Source: Voacanga thouarsii
Lineage: Eukaryota; Streptophyta; Magnoliopsida; Gentianales; Apocynaceae
Length of the DNA: 64,000 bases
Reading direction: 5' to 3'
Assembly: GCA_026120185.1 (NCBI GenBank)
Contig: JANUWF010002342.1
Location: forward strand, 4,774,501 to 4,838,500
The notes below the pieces were generated by a model. That model was not told where the DNA came from and ran no database searches. It worked only from the letters and a program-made list of their open reading frames with translations. The position numbers were made by a program, and so were the translations under genes. Position 1 is the first letter of the stretch. Every line of letters starts with the position of its first letter. Below are positions 24,436-37,134 of the stretch, piece after piece.

Positions 24436-25004
24436 CTACCTAGTGCTAGGGATATCCGACACTACTTTGCTTGTTTCTTCATTTAGTGGCAAATTGATGT
24501 GTTCGGGCATAATTTGGGACTTATTCTTATTTGCAGAAGTTTGTGTCTTACTTCTTTTTCCTACAACAAGAAAGCCAACATTCAAATAAAATCAGATTTT
24601 AGGTAGGTATAATAGACACATTAAACTTTTAAAAATAAGAAACAAAACCTTTGAATCACCACCCCTAAGTGAAGATCCCTTTTGACGTCTCTCAAAATGG
24701 CCTTTTAATCTTTCACCCCTTTCTCTAGCTTGTGCTCTAATTCATTTGGATTTTGGACAGTAATATCATACTCATTTCTATCTTCACAAGTTGTCTCATT
24801 GTCCACCACTATGTTATCCCTAATTCTTGATTGTGAGTCCTTTAATGTCTGCATTTTCCAGTAATCATCAAGCTTTTGATTAGCACTTTCTAGTGCTTGC
24901 CAAAAAATAAGCCTACTTGCCTTGTGAGATCCATATGTATTAGCAACACTGTAAGAAAACTTCACGGCTCGATTTGTGAAAATAATGTCAGAATCAGTGC
25001 CTTG
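24436..25004 (-). pseudogene. FAR1/MULE-type gene, 3' part
   Basis: This is the C-terminal part of the gene at 29079-31035, separated from it by a solo gypsy LTR. From 25004 downward the frame reads GTDSDIIFTNRAVKFSYS and then a helical stretch (ANTYGSHKASRLIFWQALES) typical of the region after the SWIM finger in FAR1/FHY3 proteins. A probable last exon lies at 24560-24436 after a TTGTAG acceptor; it encodes a Lys-rich segment (KRSKTQTSANKNKSQ) ending in TAG at 24436-24438. Basic tails of this kind occur in FAR1-family proteins. The intron between the two parts is inferred. Confidence 0.6.
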
Positions 25005-25194
25005 TGTAATAACCTGCCTTGTTCGCCTTGCATAAGGAATTTGTGTAGAATAGTTTTGTTAACAATGAAAAAACATATACAAAAAAAAAAAAACAGAAAT
25101 TAATGATATATTTTCCTCCTTTATTATTAATAATGAAAATTAAGATTACAAAGTAATGCTATTATTCATAGAGTTCTAATATAGCCATCACTAG

Positions 25195-25197
25195 TGC

Positions 25198-25294
<97 letters not shown>
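25195..25294 (+). repeat. (ATT)n microsatellite
   Basis: About 33 uninterrupted TAT/ATT units within the gypsy LTR. Confidence 0.95.
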
Positions 25295-25390
25295 TGCTAA
25301 CATCATTATTAATTTTATTAAATTTTATCCTATTTTATTTTAGTTTATTTTATTATCATATTTATTATTATTATCGTATTTTCTTAATGA

Positions 25391-25448
<58 letters not shown>

Positions 25449-25475
25449 GTTGTTGTTGTTGTTGTTGTTGTTGTT
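25391..25475 (+). repeat. Compound (ATT)n(GTT)n microsatellite
   Basis: About 19 ATT units are followed directly by about 9 GTT units. The long Leu-rich open frame here (25294-25557) is a by-product of the repeat. Confidence 0.95.
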
Positions 25476-25612
25476 ATCACTTTTATTCTATTATCCATTA
25501 CTATTATTTTATATTTATTATTTAAAACCAAAATCTCTTGGCAATATTAAATTATAGTATTATTATATCCAATATTTATGTTGGAATATTATATTATTCT
25601 TATTATTATTAT

Positions 25613-25624
25613 GTATATATATAT

Positions 25625-25673
<49 letters not shown>
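25613..25673 (+). repeat. (AT)n microsatellite
   Basis: Roughly 30 AT units with a single AAAT interruption near 25637-25640, within the gypsy LTR. Confidence 0.95.
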
Positions 25674-25676
<3 letters not shown>

Positions 25677-26221
25677 CCATTAATACCATAAATATCTTGA
25701 TTATATTATATTATATATAAGGATATTTTTGAGGACCCACAAGAAATAAATAAAGATGGCCCACAAGCACAACTATTTTGACCAAATTGGACCACCCTTT
25801 GGCTTCATTTGACCAAGATTAACCATTCTTAAGCTTAATTAAGTTAAACTAGATTAGGACAAGTGATCATAATTAAGCTAAACTAGATTAGGGTAAATTA
25901 ATCATGATTAAGTATATATTAGTCCTAAGAAATTTTAAGAGTTTCTATAAACTTCTAAAAGGTTCTACAACCTTCTAGCATGATCCTTAATCTTCTTGTG
26001 AATGTTAGAGAAGTTTAAAGACTTCTAGAAATGCCAACTCACCCTAAGTTATTTTATTAAGATCAAAACAAGACCAAGAGGATTGAGCTATATAAATAGG
26101 AGCAAGAAGGGGAGAATTTCGGCCAAAGCTGGGAGGAGAAGAAGAAAAACCAGAAAAGTGAAGAGAGGAAAGGAAAAACAAGAAAAAAAAAAAAAAAGAG
26201 AGACTAAGGGAGAGAGAGATT

Positions 26222-26291
26222 TCCGGCAGCAACTGAGCAAGGAGAAGACAACCGGCAGCAACTGAGCAAGGAGAAGACAACCGGCAGCAAG
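26222..26291 (+). repeat. Short tandem repeat in the gypsy LTR leader
   Basis: A unit of about 30 bp (CCGGCAGCAACTGAGCAAGG plus AGAAGACAA) occurs twice in full and a third time in part. Confidence 0.85.
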
Positions 26292-29078
26292 GAGAAAGAA
26301 AGGAGAAGAAAAGGAAAAGGAAGGAAAGGAAGGAGTGTTGCAGCTTTGCCTTCATCTTGGAAAGGTAAGAGATCACTTCTCAAAAGCTAAAAGAATGATA
26401 CTAGAAGTTGGAAGCTAATTTCATATGAATTTGTTGATGTTGAGTAATGAAAATATTTTGATGTTGTAATGGATGTTGGATTGACCGGTTGGTGTAGTGA
26501 TGGGTTGAGTATGGGTTTCAGTTCATTTGAGGTGTATTGGAGTGATGGTATGCTGAAAATTTGAAAAGAAAAAGGATGGAAGTGATAAAGAAAACAAGAA
26601 AAGCCATTTGTTAAGTAACAACTCACTAGCTTGTGTTGTTTGGAAATATTAAAGGAAATCTGAGTAGATATGATTGGAAATTGAGCATAAATGACTCTAA
26701 ACATGTCCTAGATTAGTTAGAAAGGATTTGGAATAAGTTGTGTGGAGGTTGTGAGGATTTTGAATGGCTAACAGATCATGAATAGTAAGAAGGGTGAAAG
26801 CTGCAAAAAATTTACTGGTTTGGCAAGTTGGGAATAATTTATTTGTTTGAACAAAAGAGAAGTATTGGGCATAAAAACCTGTTATAATGATGATGTTGGG
26901 ATGTTAAATGAGGTGTTGGAGAGTTTAAGTGTGGTAGGATATGTTGAAGAAACCATAGAAATAAATTAAAACAAGTTGGGTTTCTAAACTGTAATATTGA
27001 ACCTCCAACTCGGAGTAGTAAGTTTAACTGAAAAACTGAATAAAATGGAGAAATGTTTGGATACCCCCATGACTTGAAGTTGATAGAGAAATGTCCTAGG
27101 AGTATTTTGGAAGTAGTTTCACCTCATTTGGACCTGTATTGAAAGAGATATGTACAAAATACTGGAAGATGACAAAACTGAATGTCAAACTCGGAATAGG
27201 GGAATTAACTGAAAAATTGTACAAAATGGGATGGAGTTTGCATGTCTCACGACCTGGAATTGATAGAGGGATGTCTTAGGAATATTATGGAAGTAACCTC
27301 ATCTTATTTGGACCTATATTGAATAAGTTATGCGAAGAATGGTGGAGGGTGGTAAAGATGTATAAGTAGGAAAACCATTAAAAGCGTCAATTCATTTATT
27401 TCTTTAGAGAGATTATAGAAACCTTATTCGAACCATTAAGCATTTGAACCTATTAAGTAATAATACGGAGATATACTAAAGGTGTAGGTGAATCAAGTCG
27501 AGGGAACTCCTTTTAGGACTATATGAGTGCCACTTCGACTTAATATACAAGGTGAGTCCCATTGATTTCTAAACATTTTTAAAGGCTAGTGTGCTTTGAT
27601 TTTATATGAAATGCTATGTTTTATGTCATTTTGGAAATCCTCGAATATGTTTAAGGTTTACATGAGCAACATTTTCTTTTATGCCATTTCAGACTTGAAT
27701 AAATTTCATATTCAGCTTGGAAACCTTCCTGGATGTTTAAAATACGAATTTTGTGAATTTAGTCATTTTCGGATTAAATATTTAGGATTTCTGAAAAATG
27801 GTAAATTTTGGAATTGGGTATTTGGAGAATAATCCAAATATCCTTATTGGAATATTTTATGAAAACTCTTGGAACTCGGGTATTCGGTAGATGACCGAAA
27901 TATTCTTATCGGAACTTTTGTGAATATTTTTCAAATTGGGTACGGGTAAAATGACTTGGATACCCTCAAAAAGTCTTTTGTGATCAAGTACGGCCCCAAA
28001 AAATAAGAAATGTTTTGATTTGGAAATCCTGCGGGATCAGATGACCCTTTGGCCTGATCAGTCAGATGGGGTTGGTATTATTGCGTTGAGTATTCAGTAA
28101 GGACTTTAATCTTTGTACTAACTTATGTTAGAGATAGACGACTCCAAGTAACCTGATCAATTCTGGGGATTGTCTTATTCCAAATAGGGCGACAGGACAT
28201 TGAGATGAGTCATCCTTGGCTAGCCGTTGTGAACCCAGTAATTGCCTGTTGATTATGATTGGTGGGTTGTTCACATGAGACCGAGTGGGGACACTCGATA
28301 TGTTCAACCCCTTGCCACCTCGATGGTTATTGATGTCAGGATTGGGACCCCTGACTTATGGTGGCAAGTAAAAGATCCCTAAGTACACGGTGAGCTACAT
28401 TGGTGCACTGCTCACCCTTTCGGCATAACACCGGTGACGTGCTATAAGGCGCAGTCCTTGGCACAAGAGACCGTGTTGCCGAAGGCGAAGTTCTTTGAAC
28501 TTTGCACGCGGGTCGCACTTCTAGATGGGGAAGAACCCGTATTTATTGAATTAGGGGCCATGTGTTTGGAAATTACTGTTTTTCGAATGAACATGATAAA
28601 ATGATTTGAATTTATCAATTACTGTTGTTTCCCTATTATAAAATTTATTTCAATAAAGAATTTGAAAAAAAAACGTCTCTCTCTTCTGAGCCAAACACTA
28701 GTACACACGGGACTCACTGAGTATACCACTCACACGTTTGTTTGTCTTTTCTATTTTAAGGATTGGAGCTGAAGACTAATGACGGTACTACCCGGACTTC
28801 TTCTCTAGCACTGGATAGCTAATCTTTTGGAGTGACTATTGTACATAGACTAAGAGATGGTTTAGCTCATATATTTTGGGAACTATGACAATATACCTAT
28901 CGTGACTCATATGTTTACATAAATAAAGAGCATGCTTCATATGTTTACTTAAGTTTTGACTTTACCCGTTTACTTTAAGTTTATATCGTTATAAAGACCC
29001 CTAGTCTGAGACTTTAGGCGGGCGGCATCCCACATAAGTTTGGCCCACTACGACAAGGTAAAAATGTGGGGTGTTACA

Positions 29079-31035
29079 CCTTGCATACTACATATTTTAA
29101 TTTGATCCACATCACTCACACATTTTTGAGCATTTTTGCCCCACCTTTTTAGCAAATACGAATAAGGGATTTTGGGAATATTTTGTACCTTCAAAGCTAC
29201 CAATGGGTGTGTACATAGTATACCCATGCTCTCAAATTTCTTACAGTTGCAACGGACGGTTGAATCTCTTGTGTCGAGAGTTGTTCTACTTGTTTGATAG
29301 CCCCATTTGGTCTCCACAGTCACTTTTAAGCCATAGCATGATTCTTTAACAACTTCTTCTTCTTCACTAGATGAAACACAAAGGCCCATGAATTCCTTCT
29401 CAAATAACCTGTACTATTTGTGAATATAAAAATGGCTAGCCTATTGTAATATGACACTAGACGTATTGTAGGTGGAGGTTTCCCTTGTGCACAAGCAAAG
29501 TCAGCCTTTGCTTTGTTTTGGCGTCATTCTCCAAGTTTTCATTCAAATTCAAGACTAAATTTCATGAGTGAATAGGTTCTACTCCCAATGCCATTTAATA
29601 CACTATTAGTGCTCTCACTTCTTGAAGTTCTTTTGAATCCTGTGCTAAATGTCTCATTAGAAAAACCAGTGCACCACCTATCTTGAATATTATACAATCT
29701 CTCCAATTACTTGTGGCCATATAAATTATAGTTTGCAATCATTTTAGCCTATGTCTACTTAAACTCTTCTTCTATCTCACATCTTGTTAAACATTTGTGA
29801 AACAATTTTGGAAACCACTATCGTTATTGAGGCTACCCAAGTATGATGGTGCATTTTGACAAATATGCCACAAACGCAACCTATGTTGCCTGTCAGGAAA
29901 CACTGTTTTAGCAACCTTCATAATTGCATTTTCTTGGTCAGTCATAAAAGTCATGGGCTGCCTATTGTCCATCGACTCTAAAAATGATCTAAATTTCCAT
30001 TCAAATGAAGTTGAAATCTTCTCAGATGAAATTGTACATGTAAACATTATGGTTTGCCAGTGATGATTCACCCTAATGAAAAGTACACAAATCAAATTGT
30101 ACCTATTAGTCTTATAGGTAGCATCAAAGATAACATCACCAAAGTATTCAAAATCAATTTGAGACATATCATCTCTCTAAAAAAGAGTTATGAATTCTTC
30201 CTTCATCATCAAACTCCACATCCTAATAAAATATTTTCTCTTGATTGGCCTTTTGCTTGAAATGATTTACAAGGCTTTGAGCATCCCTTTTTTCAATAAC
30301 TGAATTTCTACGATTGTTGAGCTCATTATATGCATATTTCTTAAAAAACCAATACTTCCAATACCACCACTCTCTTTTGACAAATAAGAGAATGCTTGAG
30401 AAGCCTTGATTCTAGAGTTTACTAGGGACTCCAATGTGTCTCCTTGAGTTTGTGTTACACGTCGGGCTGATCTTAGCAAAAGCATTTCAAATGACTTGGC
30501 TATCTTGTGATTATGATCCTTTTGTAGTTTATTCACTTTCTATTTTCCATTAGAATCAACCTCAAATTGGACAAATGCCTTGCAAGCAGTTTTGGTCTTT
30601 AACCTTTCATGAGAAGTCCCACTCTCATTTTCAATTTTTTTAATACCTTACTTCGAACAAAAAAACACTTTGGATGTGATATTTTTTGTCCCCTACACAT
30701 AGTACTGTTTTCCCTTCCTTATACTAAAGCCACAAGCATGTGTATTCATAATACAATTCATATGCTACCTCAAGTGAATGCACAATAGTGTTCATATGTT
30801 TCTTTTCCAATTCTTGGATAAGAACATCACGACTATTACCTTGATTTTCTGATCCATTCCTTATCTCATGCAACAATTCAACCTCTTCCGTGACATCTTC
30901 AATGTCATTTTGTGGTACAAATTGAACCTCTTCGTCCAAGTCTTCATCAATATATATGCTATCACCATAGCTACTCATCCCATTTTTCAAATATTGATGA
31001 AAACCAACAACAAATTCACAACTGGTAAACAACAT
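29079..31035 (-). pseudogene. FAR1/FHY3-like (MULE-derived) gene, 5' and central part
   Basis: Read 31035 downward, the order is that of FAR1/MULE proteins. An acidic N-terminus leads to a FAR1-type DNA-binding region (AYELYYEY near 30760, then RKGKQYYV, HNHKIAKSFEM near 30500). The MULE transposase domain follows (DFEYFGDVIFDATYKTNRY near 30150, NHHWQTI, MTDQENAIMKVAKTVFPDRQHRLRLWHI split over 29960-29870). Then comes a helical region (RWCTGF near 29660) and a SWIM zinc finger with CNCKKFESMGILCTHPL near 29255-29210. The frame is broken repeatedly: a frameshift near 30733, in-frame TAG/TAA codons between 30690 and 30540, a frameshift near 30170-30260, and more between 29390 and 29786. FAR1 relatives are light-signalling transcription factors or Mutator-like transposases; this copy is dead either way. 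Confidence 0.8.
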
Positions 31036-32400
31036 TTATGGAAAATGAATTTAGTAAATAATAGAAATAATTTTGTTAAGAATAACTTCTACAAAATTAC
31101 CAAAAATGCCTAGTAAAAGCTAATCTCGAAAAAAAAAAAGAAGATGTGCCCTAACAATAAAATTTAAGTTAAAAAAAAACAAAAATGGGACTACTATAGA
31201 ATTTTCTAATAACGTTGCATAAAAATACTTGATGCTACATTATAATGTAGCATAAAATAATGTACTATAAAAAATACTTACTATATACAAAGACATGAAA
31301 ACATTTTTCTATATAGCTTCAACAGTAGTTTAGTACTTGATGCATAGGGAACTAATGTGTTGAGAAAGTATGGAAATTTAGTGAAGTTTAAGGAGATAGT
31401 AAAGTATAAGAAGACATTTAGATGAACCAATGTGGACTGTTGTAGATATATATTATTCTACAAAGAACTGCTAAGGTAAAAATAGCTCAAATTCTACATT
31501 ATTTGTAGCTAGTAACAAAAATTTCCTCATAATTCTTCTAAGTTTTGACAGTTCACATTAAAGCGTTCAACTATAATAGTCTTTTCAGTAGTAGCATTTA
31601 ATCAGATCATTACCCTATCATTAAGCAAGAAGATAAATTATTGGAACACTGATAAAGAATTAAGTAATTCCTTATAAATGTTAAGTTTAGTCACAACTTA
31701 CAGATTATTTTCTCAAGCTACACAAAAAATATGCAACTTATAATGTCAACAACATTGTCATACCACATGTTATTTATTGAACAACAATTCTTCCTAAAAA
31801 TATATAATAGCATGATTAGACAATAGACAAGGAAGAAAGTACAGTAGCTGCACTAAAAAAATCACAACTTATACTATCAATAATATTATCATAGCACATG
31901 TCATTTATTGAACAATAATTTTTCCTAAAAGCATATAATAGGATAAATGACAATAGATAAGGAAGAAAGTAAAAGTAAGAATTATAATGGATGGAATCAA
32001 GCCAAATAAATGTATGGAATCAAGTTAGTGAGATTATCAATGAGACAAGTAAGGATCAAAATGCCTCAGTAATATTTCAAAAAAAAAAAAAGATTTTCCC
32101 TCCCTTCATTATTAACACTTTAAAAGCTGAAACCAAACAAATACATGCAAATTTGTAGAAGCTGTCACACTGACTATCTATTGTAGAGTAGGTTACTCTA
32201 TTTAATTATTGAAAAATATGAAGGCCATCCCAAAAACAAGGAAGTAAGGGTGAAAAAAATCAGTAGATCTTGCCTTCAAGGAATAAGAAAATTACTAGCT
32301 TTAGGAAAGAATTGAACCATGGATCTCCTAAATAATAAGTTTATCCAAGAAAAGCACTGCTAAATATCCTCAAACCAAAATGAAATAGAGGGATGCAAAA
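31036..32400. other. Non-coding AT-rich DNA
   Basis: No gene was seen. Two similar segments around 31735-31830 and 31870-31975 share words such as CACATGT(T/C)ATTTATTGAACAA and CCTAAAA, suggesting a diverged local duplication of about 130 bp. A perfect 20-bp palindrome lies at 31233-31252. Confidence 0.5.
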
Positions 32401-33973
32401 ATTTGAACCTTAAACTGGAAGAATAGTTGCATATCGAATCTCACACCAGTAGAATCTTTGGATCTGCACCTAGAGATAGAGCTACATTGTCGATCGGAGG
32501 GATATGACGATAGAAAGAGATAGAGAGATCAGAGGTCCACGGGCACCAGCTTAGAACTGGGGCATTTTTAGAAAATGATAAACCTTAGAGGGAGGTAAAT
32601 AAGATTTATGACAAACAAATACAGATTTTCAAAGATTTTCAAATATCTAGAAAGACACCGAAAATAGGTGAGTTTCAAAATAGAAGCTTTTCTGTCCAGA
32701 TTTAAATGCAGTCAGGTATCTCTCAAAGATCTACCAAATGATGGGAAATAGACTATGTCAAAGAAGACAAATAATGGATCATCAACCAGTTCACTTTTCA
32801 ACATAAATAAGTTTAACCAAATCAGTAAATGCAGCTAGGAGTGCTATGTTTTTTAATCAGATGAACAGTGAAATTTCAGTCATAGAATTCAAAATAAATG
32901 CAAGAGAATGGACCCAAACATTTATAGTAGTTTGATCCTCAAATGATCTACATCCATTACCTTAAGGATGCACTTAAGAATTTTAACCCAGCTACTAAAA
33001 CTTTTTTCCCAAGTCAATGGTGGTAGGCAACACCAATCTTATAATAGAGGGTTACCACACTTAGTTTTGCTCCCAACCTCTATACACTCAACAATTAAGG
33101 CTCGCTCCAACTGATTTTTACTTCTTAACCTTGACATGGTTCATATTAAGAGAGGAAACAGAAATAGCTCACAGATTTAAGCAAATATACACCAACTAAA
33201 GCAGCTTTACCTTTCTACCTGTAGAACAATAGATCTCATTTTGACACACTATATAGATGAGGGATTTTTGTTTTTCAAATGTCTTAAGATGTTTCTAAAA
33301 GTGTTTGTACGAATCCCTTACTGAAAATCGCGTTTAAATGGCTTTTATAGGGGCAAAAATCAAAGTTACAACGACTAGTTGCTACTGTAAGCTTTTGTAG
33401 GATTTTGGACTCACAGAACAAAAAATTGTGTGTTCGAAAAATGCATTCAAAACAACACTTTGTGCCACGAAGTACATTTTGAACAACTTAAAATTTAGGC
33501 ACTTTGGAAATAGACTTTGGAGGGGCATTTTGGATTCAGAGGTCTATTCAAAAAATGACTCAACCAAAGTCCTAAAAACTTTTCTTCTAAATTTCTTTTT
33601 ACAGACAAAAACCTGGATAAAAAAAAAAAACCTTCTTTTTGAAATAATTTTGATTGCTTCAATATGAAATAAATTGAACTTAAGGTAAAGAGACGTAGGA
33701 AATATAAATAATACCTTAACCATAATTTTCTAGTCTATAATTCTTAAAAAGGTCTTCATGGTATGCAACTTCTTAAGGTAGGATCTTGACTTGCTTAATC
33801 CCTCTTGCATTTTATTATCTATAAGTTGCTTAGCAGTCCTTTTTGTAAGACTTGAAGAGCCATGGTCAAATATGTCATAATCCAAAAATTCTATCACATA
33901 CAAATCACACATGTTAGTCTACATCAATGTTTGTCACTTATCAAAATACAGGAGAAAGCCCTTTGGGCTAACA
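32400..33973 (-). repeat. 3' LTR of the SIRE-like copia element (far end uncertain)
   Basis: On the minus strand the LTR starts at 33973 with TGTTAGCCCAAAGGGCTTTC, preceded by a purine-rich ATTGGGGATAT. A TGTTAGCCC...TTTTGATAA...GACAAAC start is typical of SIRE/Maximus LTRs. A minus-strand TATA box (CTATAAAAGC) lies at 33341-33350. The downstream end could not be fixed; 32400 is a rough limit where recognisable LTR-like sequence stops. The 5' LTR is not in the window. Confidence 0.6.
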
Positions 33974-34825
33974 ATATCCCCAATTTTAAATGATGACAAA
34001 CTTAATAGATTATAACAAGGAAAAATAATGTAATCTTATATGAACATGTTAAACCGAGAGATATAAGAATTTATTTTCCTTTGATGTGCAATCTCTCAAT
34101 CATAAAGCTTAAGGAGTGGTTATGAGATAATAAAAAAAATTTAAGTATAGTCTCATAAACCAGGCTTAATGAGCCTATAACCCAACCAACTTCTGTATCT
34201 TCGTTCCTTCCTTTTAAATAGCTATTCCATAAGGAAATAGCCAAGAAATAGTTATTAGATATAAAATACATTCGCACAAAGATTCAACACAAGAATATGT
34301 GCATGTGTGCATATGGAGATGTAGAAGATAGAAGATAGTTATTATTGCTCCCCCTTTCTATATGCATATGACTAGTAGATAGAAGAATGTTTATAACATT
34401 ATGTATTAGCAGATAAAATTGATTTTGTGATTTTAGAGTTCTAAAATGTCCGTCCAATAAGGAGAAATACAACATTTCTAAGAACATGTTTCGGCTTGGG
34501 ATTTTGGATTCAAGATTACTCCCTCTGTGTTTGTGAATAGTTTCGATAGAATCTCAAACAATCCAATAAAAAAAAATTCGATATCACAGATTAATCCCAA
34601 ACTTACTCCTCTATATTTTTACACCAGTCCAAACAAAATCATAAATCATACACATCCAATCACATCACATAATTTACACAATTTGGTCTCAGTTTAAGTT
34701 CTCCCCCTTTGGGCATCAATAAAAAAGAATGAGAAATAAGAGCAAATGAACGAGATAAACAAATAAAAAATGTAGCATAATATAGCAAAGATAAGTAAGT
34801 GTAGTAATGAAGGTTGTTCAGGAAT
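33974..34825 (-). other. 3' untranslated part of the SIRE-like element
   Basis: The stretch between the third ORF and the 3' LTR is non-coding. It contains two AAAGGGGGAG purine tracts on the minus strand (complements near 34700-34712 and 34349-34358), a feature of the region before the 3' LTR in SIRE-type elements. Confidence 0.55.
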
Positions 34826-35972
34826 TCAGCCAATTTTCTTCATGGTTTTGACACCATGTTTGTTTATAGAAATTTCCACATCGTCCTGAATTATCACAGT
34901 TTTAGGCTTATCATCAGTACCACCCTTCTTGTGCTTTCCAGCTAGTCTGCTAGGTTTTCTTTTGACCATGACATTCTTCTGCCGATGGCTTGAGGAGCTA
35001 CTAGGGATAGCTGGTTTCGCTTGCTCAGGAGCGATTTTAACAGTAGTGGTTTCAGTGGTTGTGGTAGCTGGAGGTTCTTCAGTAGGTTCTGCAGGAGGTC
35101 CTTTAGTGGGATCAACACCAGTATCCTTAACTGGTGAAAGGAGGATGGTTTCTGGTTCTTGCTCCTGTGGAGGAACTTGCTTTTTAGAGACCACTGTAGT
35201 TTCAGACTGCTTCTTTTCCACATTGGTTAGTCGACTTCCTAGAGTTTGCAGTTTAATTCAGCACTTAACCCATCCACTTTAGCAAACAGAAGATGTAGAG
35301 CATCCAGAATGCTCTGTGTCATTCCACTTTCTTCCGTCCTCTGCTTGGCTTTGTAGGAGGATTCCTCTTGACTTTCAGCTTTTCTTTCTGTTTCAGTCAG
35401 GGCAGCAAAGGCAGGTTTCTTGCCTTCAGCCTTAACCTTAAGTAGTCTATCTTTTTCTTCATCTGTGACATCCCTAAGTAGAATACATTGATTGTCCATC
35501 TAGATAAATCCCATCTTTTCAAAGGAGTCCTTGCCGTAGACATTAACCTTGGAATGCTTAGGGGTAACCAAATTTAGATCCACATTGAAATGTCTAAATA
35601 GCTTAGTTAGGAGATTTCCAAAGGGTGAAGCTTTATTGGGTGGTATTCCGGGACTGAATCATTAATCTTATAGCCAAGAATCCAAAATTAATTGGCCTAC
35701 CCTCTGACAAGGCCAACATCACCACCATCTGCATATTGCTTACAGAAGTTTGTGCCCAAAACTTGAAATGACCATGGTTGAAACCATGTGATGAAGTAGT
35801 CTACCTATACCGTTCAGCCACTTGGTATTGCGGTCACTTGAGTTTTTAAAACTCTTCCCGCTAGTGAACTTGCTCTCAAATCTCTTTAACTCAAACAAAT
35901 AAGAATTCTCGGGTAGTTTGTTCATCTCAAAGAATTGTACTCCTTTATCTCTAACATCAAAGATTCTGTTCA
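34826..35972 (-). pseudogene. Third ORF (env-like position) of the SIRE-like element, C-terminal part
   Basis: It continues the ORF that starts at 50236, after the nested insertion. It encodes RIFDVRDKGVQFFEMNKLPE near 35950-35890, then KRFESKFTSGKSFKN. A Glu/Lys-rich central part and a Pro/Thr-rich part (PPAEPTEEPPATTTTETTT) follow, then a basic tail ending at 34826. SIRE-like copia elements carry an extra ORF after pol, sometimes called env-like; I see no clear signal or membrane anchor here, and the function is unknown. Stops and frame changes near 35500-35740 break it. Confidence 0.6.
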
Positions 35973-37134
35973 GCATTTGATGTGTCTGAATTTGGGTATA
36001 AGAATCATATAAAAATAAGCACATTCCCAATCAAGTTTAAATTAAAACGTTAACATCAAATTACACATATGAGCAAGAGTACTCATCATTAAGCATAGCA
36101 TAGGGTTTAAAATGAGTATTAATCCTCAAGGAATAAGTATGCCATAATCACTTTCTTTCATTGTTTAACCGACTTAATAAAGTAAAAAAGAATAAAAAAT
36201 AAAATAATATATACATGTCAAGGATGGAGAATTATGTAACTCAAACAATTATTTTGACAAATATGACCTTAAAGTACCTAATCATTATCATAACTAATCA
36301 TTCTCTTGGTATCATGAATGATTAAGATAGATTCACTTCTTTTCCAATCCATGAAATCACTGTCTTCTAGACAAATTAGCATCACATATCCTGTTTCAAC
36401 TAATTCAACCAAAAGATACATTAAACACAATCTTTGATTAAATCCTCATATCCTAGCAAATTTAAAACATGAAATTAACGAATGAATCCATACCTTGGCA
36501 GATATCAATTAGCCTTTAATTATCCAGTTCTTAGCAATTAACCCATTTTTCAAGTAAATTAAGAGACAACAAATATGAAATTAATGAATTGAGACCACCA
36601 TCAACCCCTTTTCCAAGCAATTTAATAGATAGAAACAACAAATTAATATCGTAATCAGTATAAGTAATTAAATATCAAGAATAAGAATCAATTAATCAAA
36701 AGATCAAAGTAACTTTAAAAATTATGAATACCTAAAACAACGTCAAATTACAATAAAACAATTAATACATCACTGTTCAAGAAAAGAAAATAAAGTTAAA
36801 AGAAAGCACTCATAGACAAGCCTCCTTCTTCCTTCTTTATAGACCCTCTTGTATAATCCTCCTTGATTTGATGAATTCCTCCTTGAATTTGAGTGATTTT
36901 TTGTTCTACTCCGCGAATTCTCCCTTTTGACTTGTGTTTCTCCTCTATTTATAGGCTTTAGAAGTGTCTAAATTTGTCTCTCTAGGGTTTCTGGCCGAAT
37001 AGAAGTAGGAAAATACTAAAACTCTGAAAATTATCAAAAAATGGATACGAAAATTGAGGCACCACCTTTATTTCAGTGCACAACTGACGCCACCTGTCCT
37101 GCCTAGGGCTGGCGCTGGTTATGTTATGTCCTTC

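Larger units (their letters stand above)
25005..29078 (+). mobile_element. Solo LTR of a Ty3/gypsy (Tekay/Del-like) element
   Basis: The 4074-bp block starts TGTAATAACC, ends GGGGTGTTACA, and is flanked by the perfect 5-bp duplication CCTTG (25000-25004 and 29079-29083). A TATA box TATAAATA lies at 26091-26098 followed by a purine-rich leader, which sets the orientation as +. It is homologous to the inverse of 55643-59131; for example both hold CTAGGGGTCTTTATAACGAT when read from the GTTACA end. LTRs of this size with TGTAATA...GTTACA ends are typical of the Tekay/Del group. No internal domain is present. It contains large ATT, GTT and AT microsatellites and a short tandem repeat. Confidence 0.9.

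Noticed and set aside
25294..25557. Leu-rich open frame and its antisense
   Set aside because: Created by ATT/GTT microsatellites inside the gypsy LTR.
26044..26376. 110-codon minus frame
   Set aside because: Antisense to the purine-rich leader of the gypsy LTR; composition explains the open frame.
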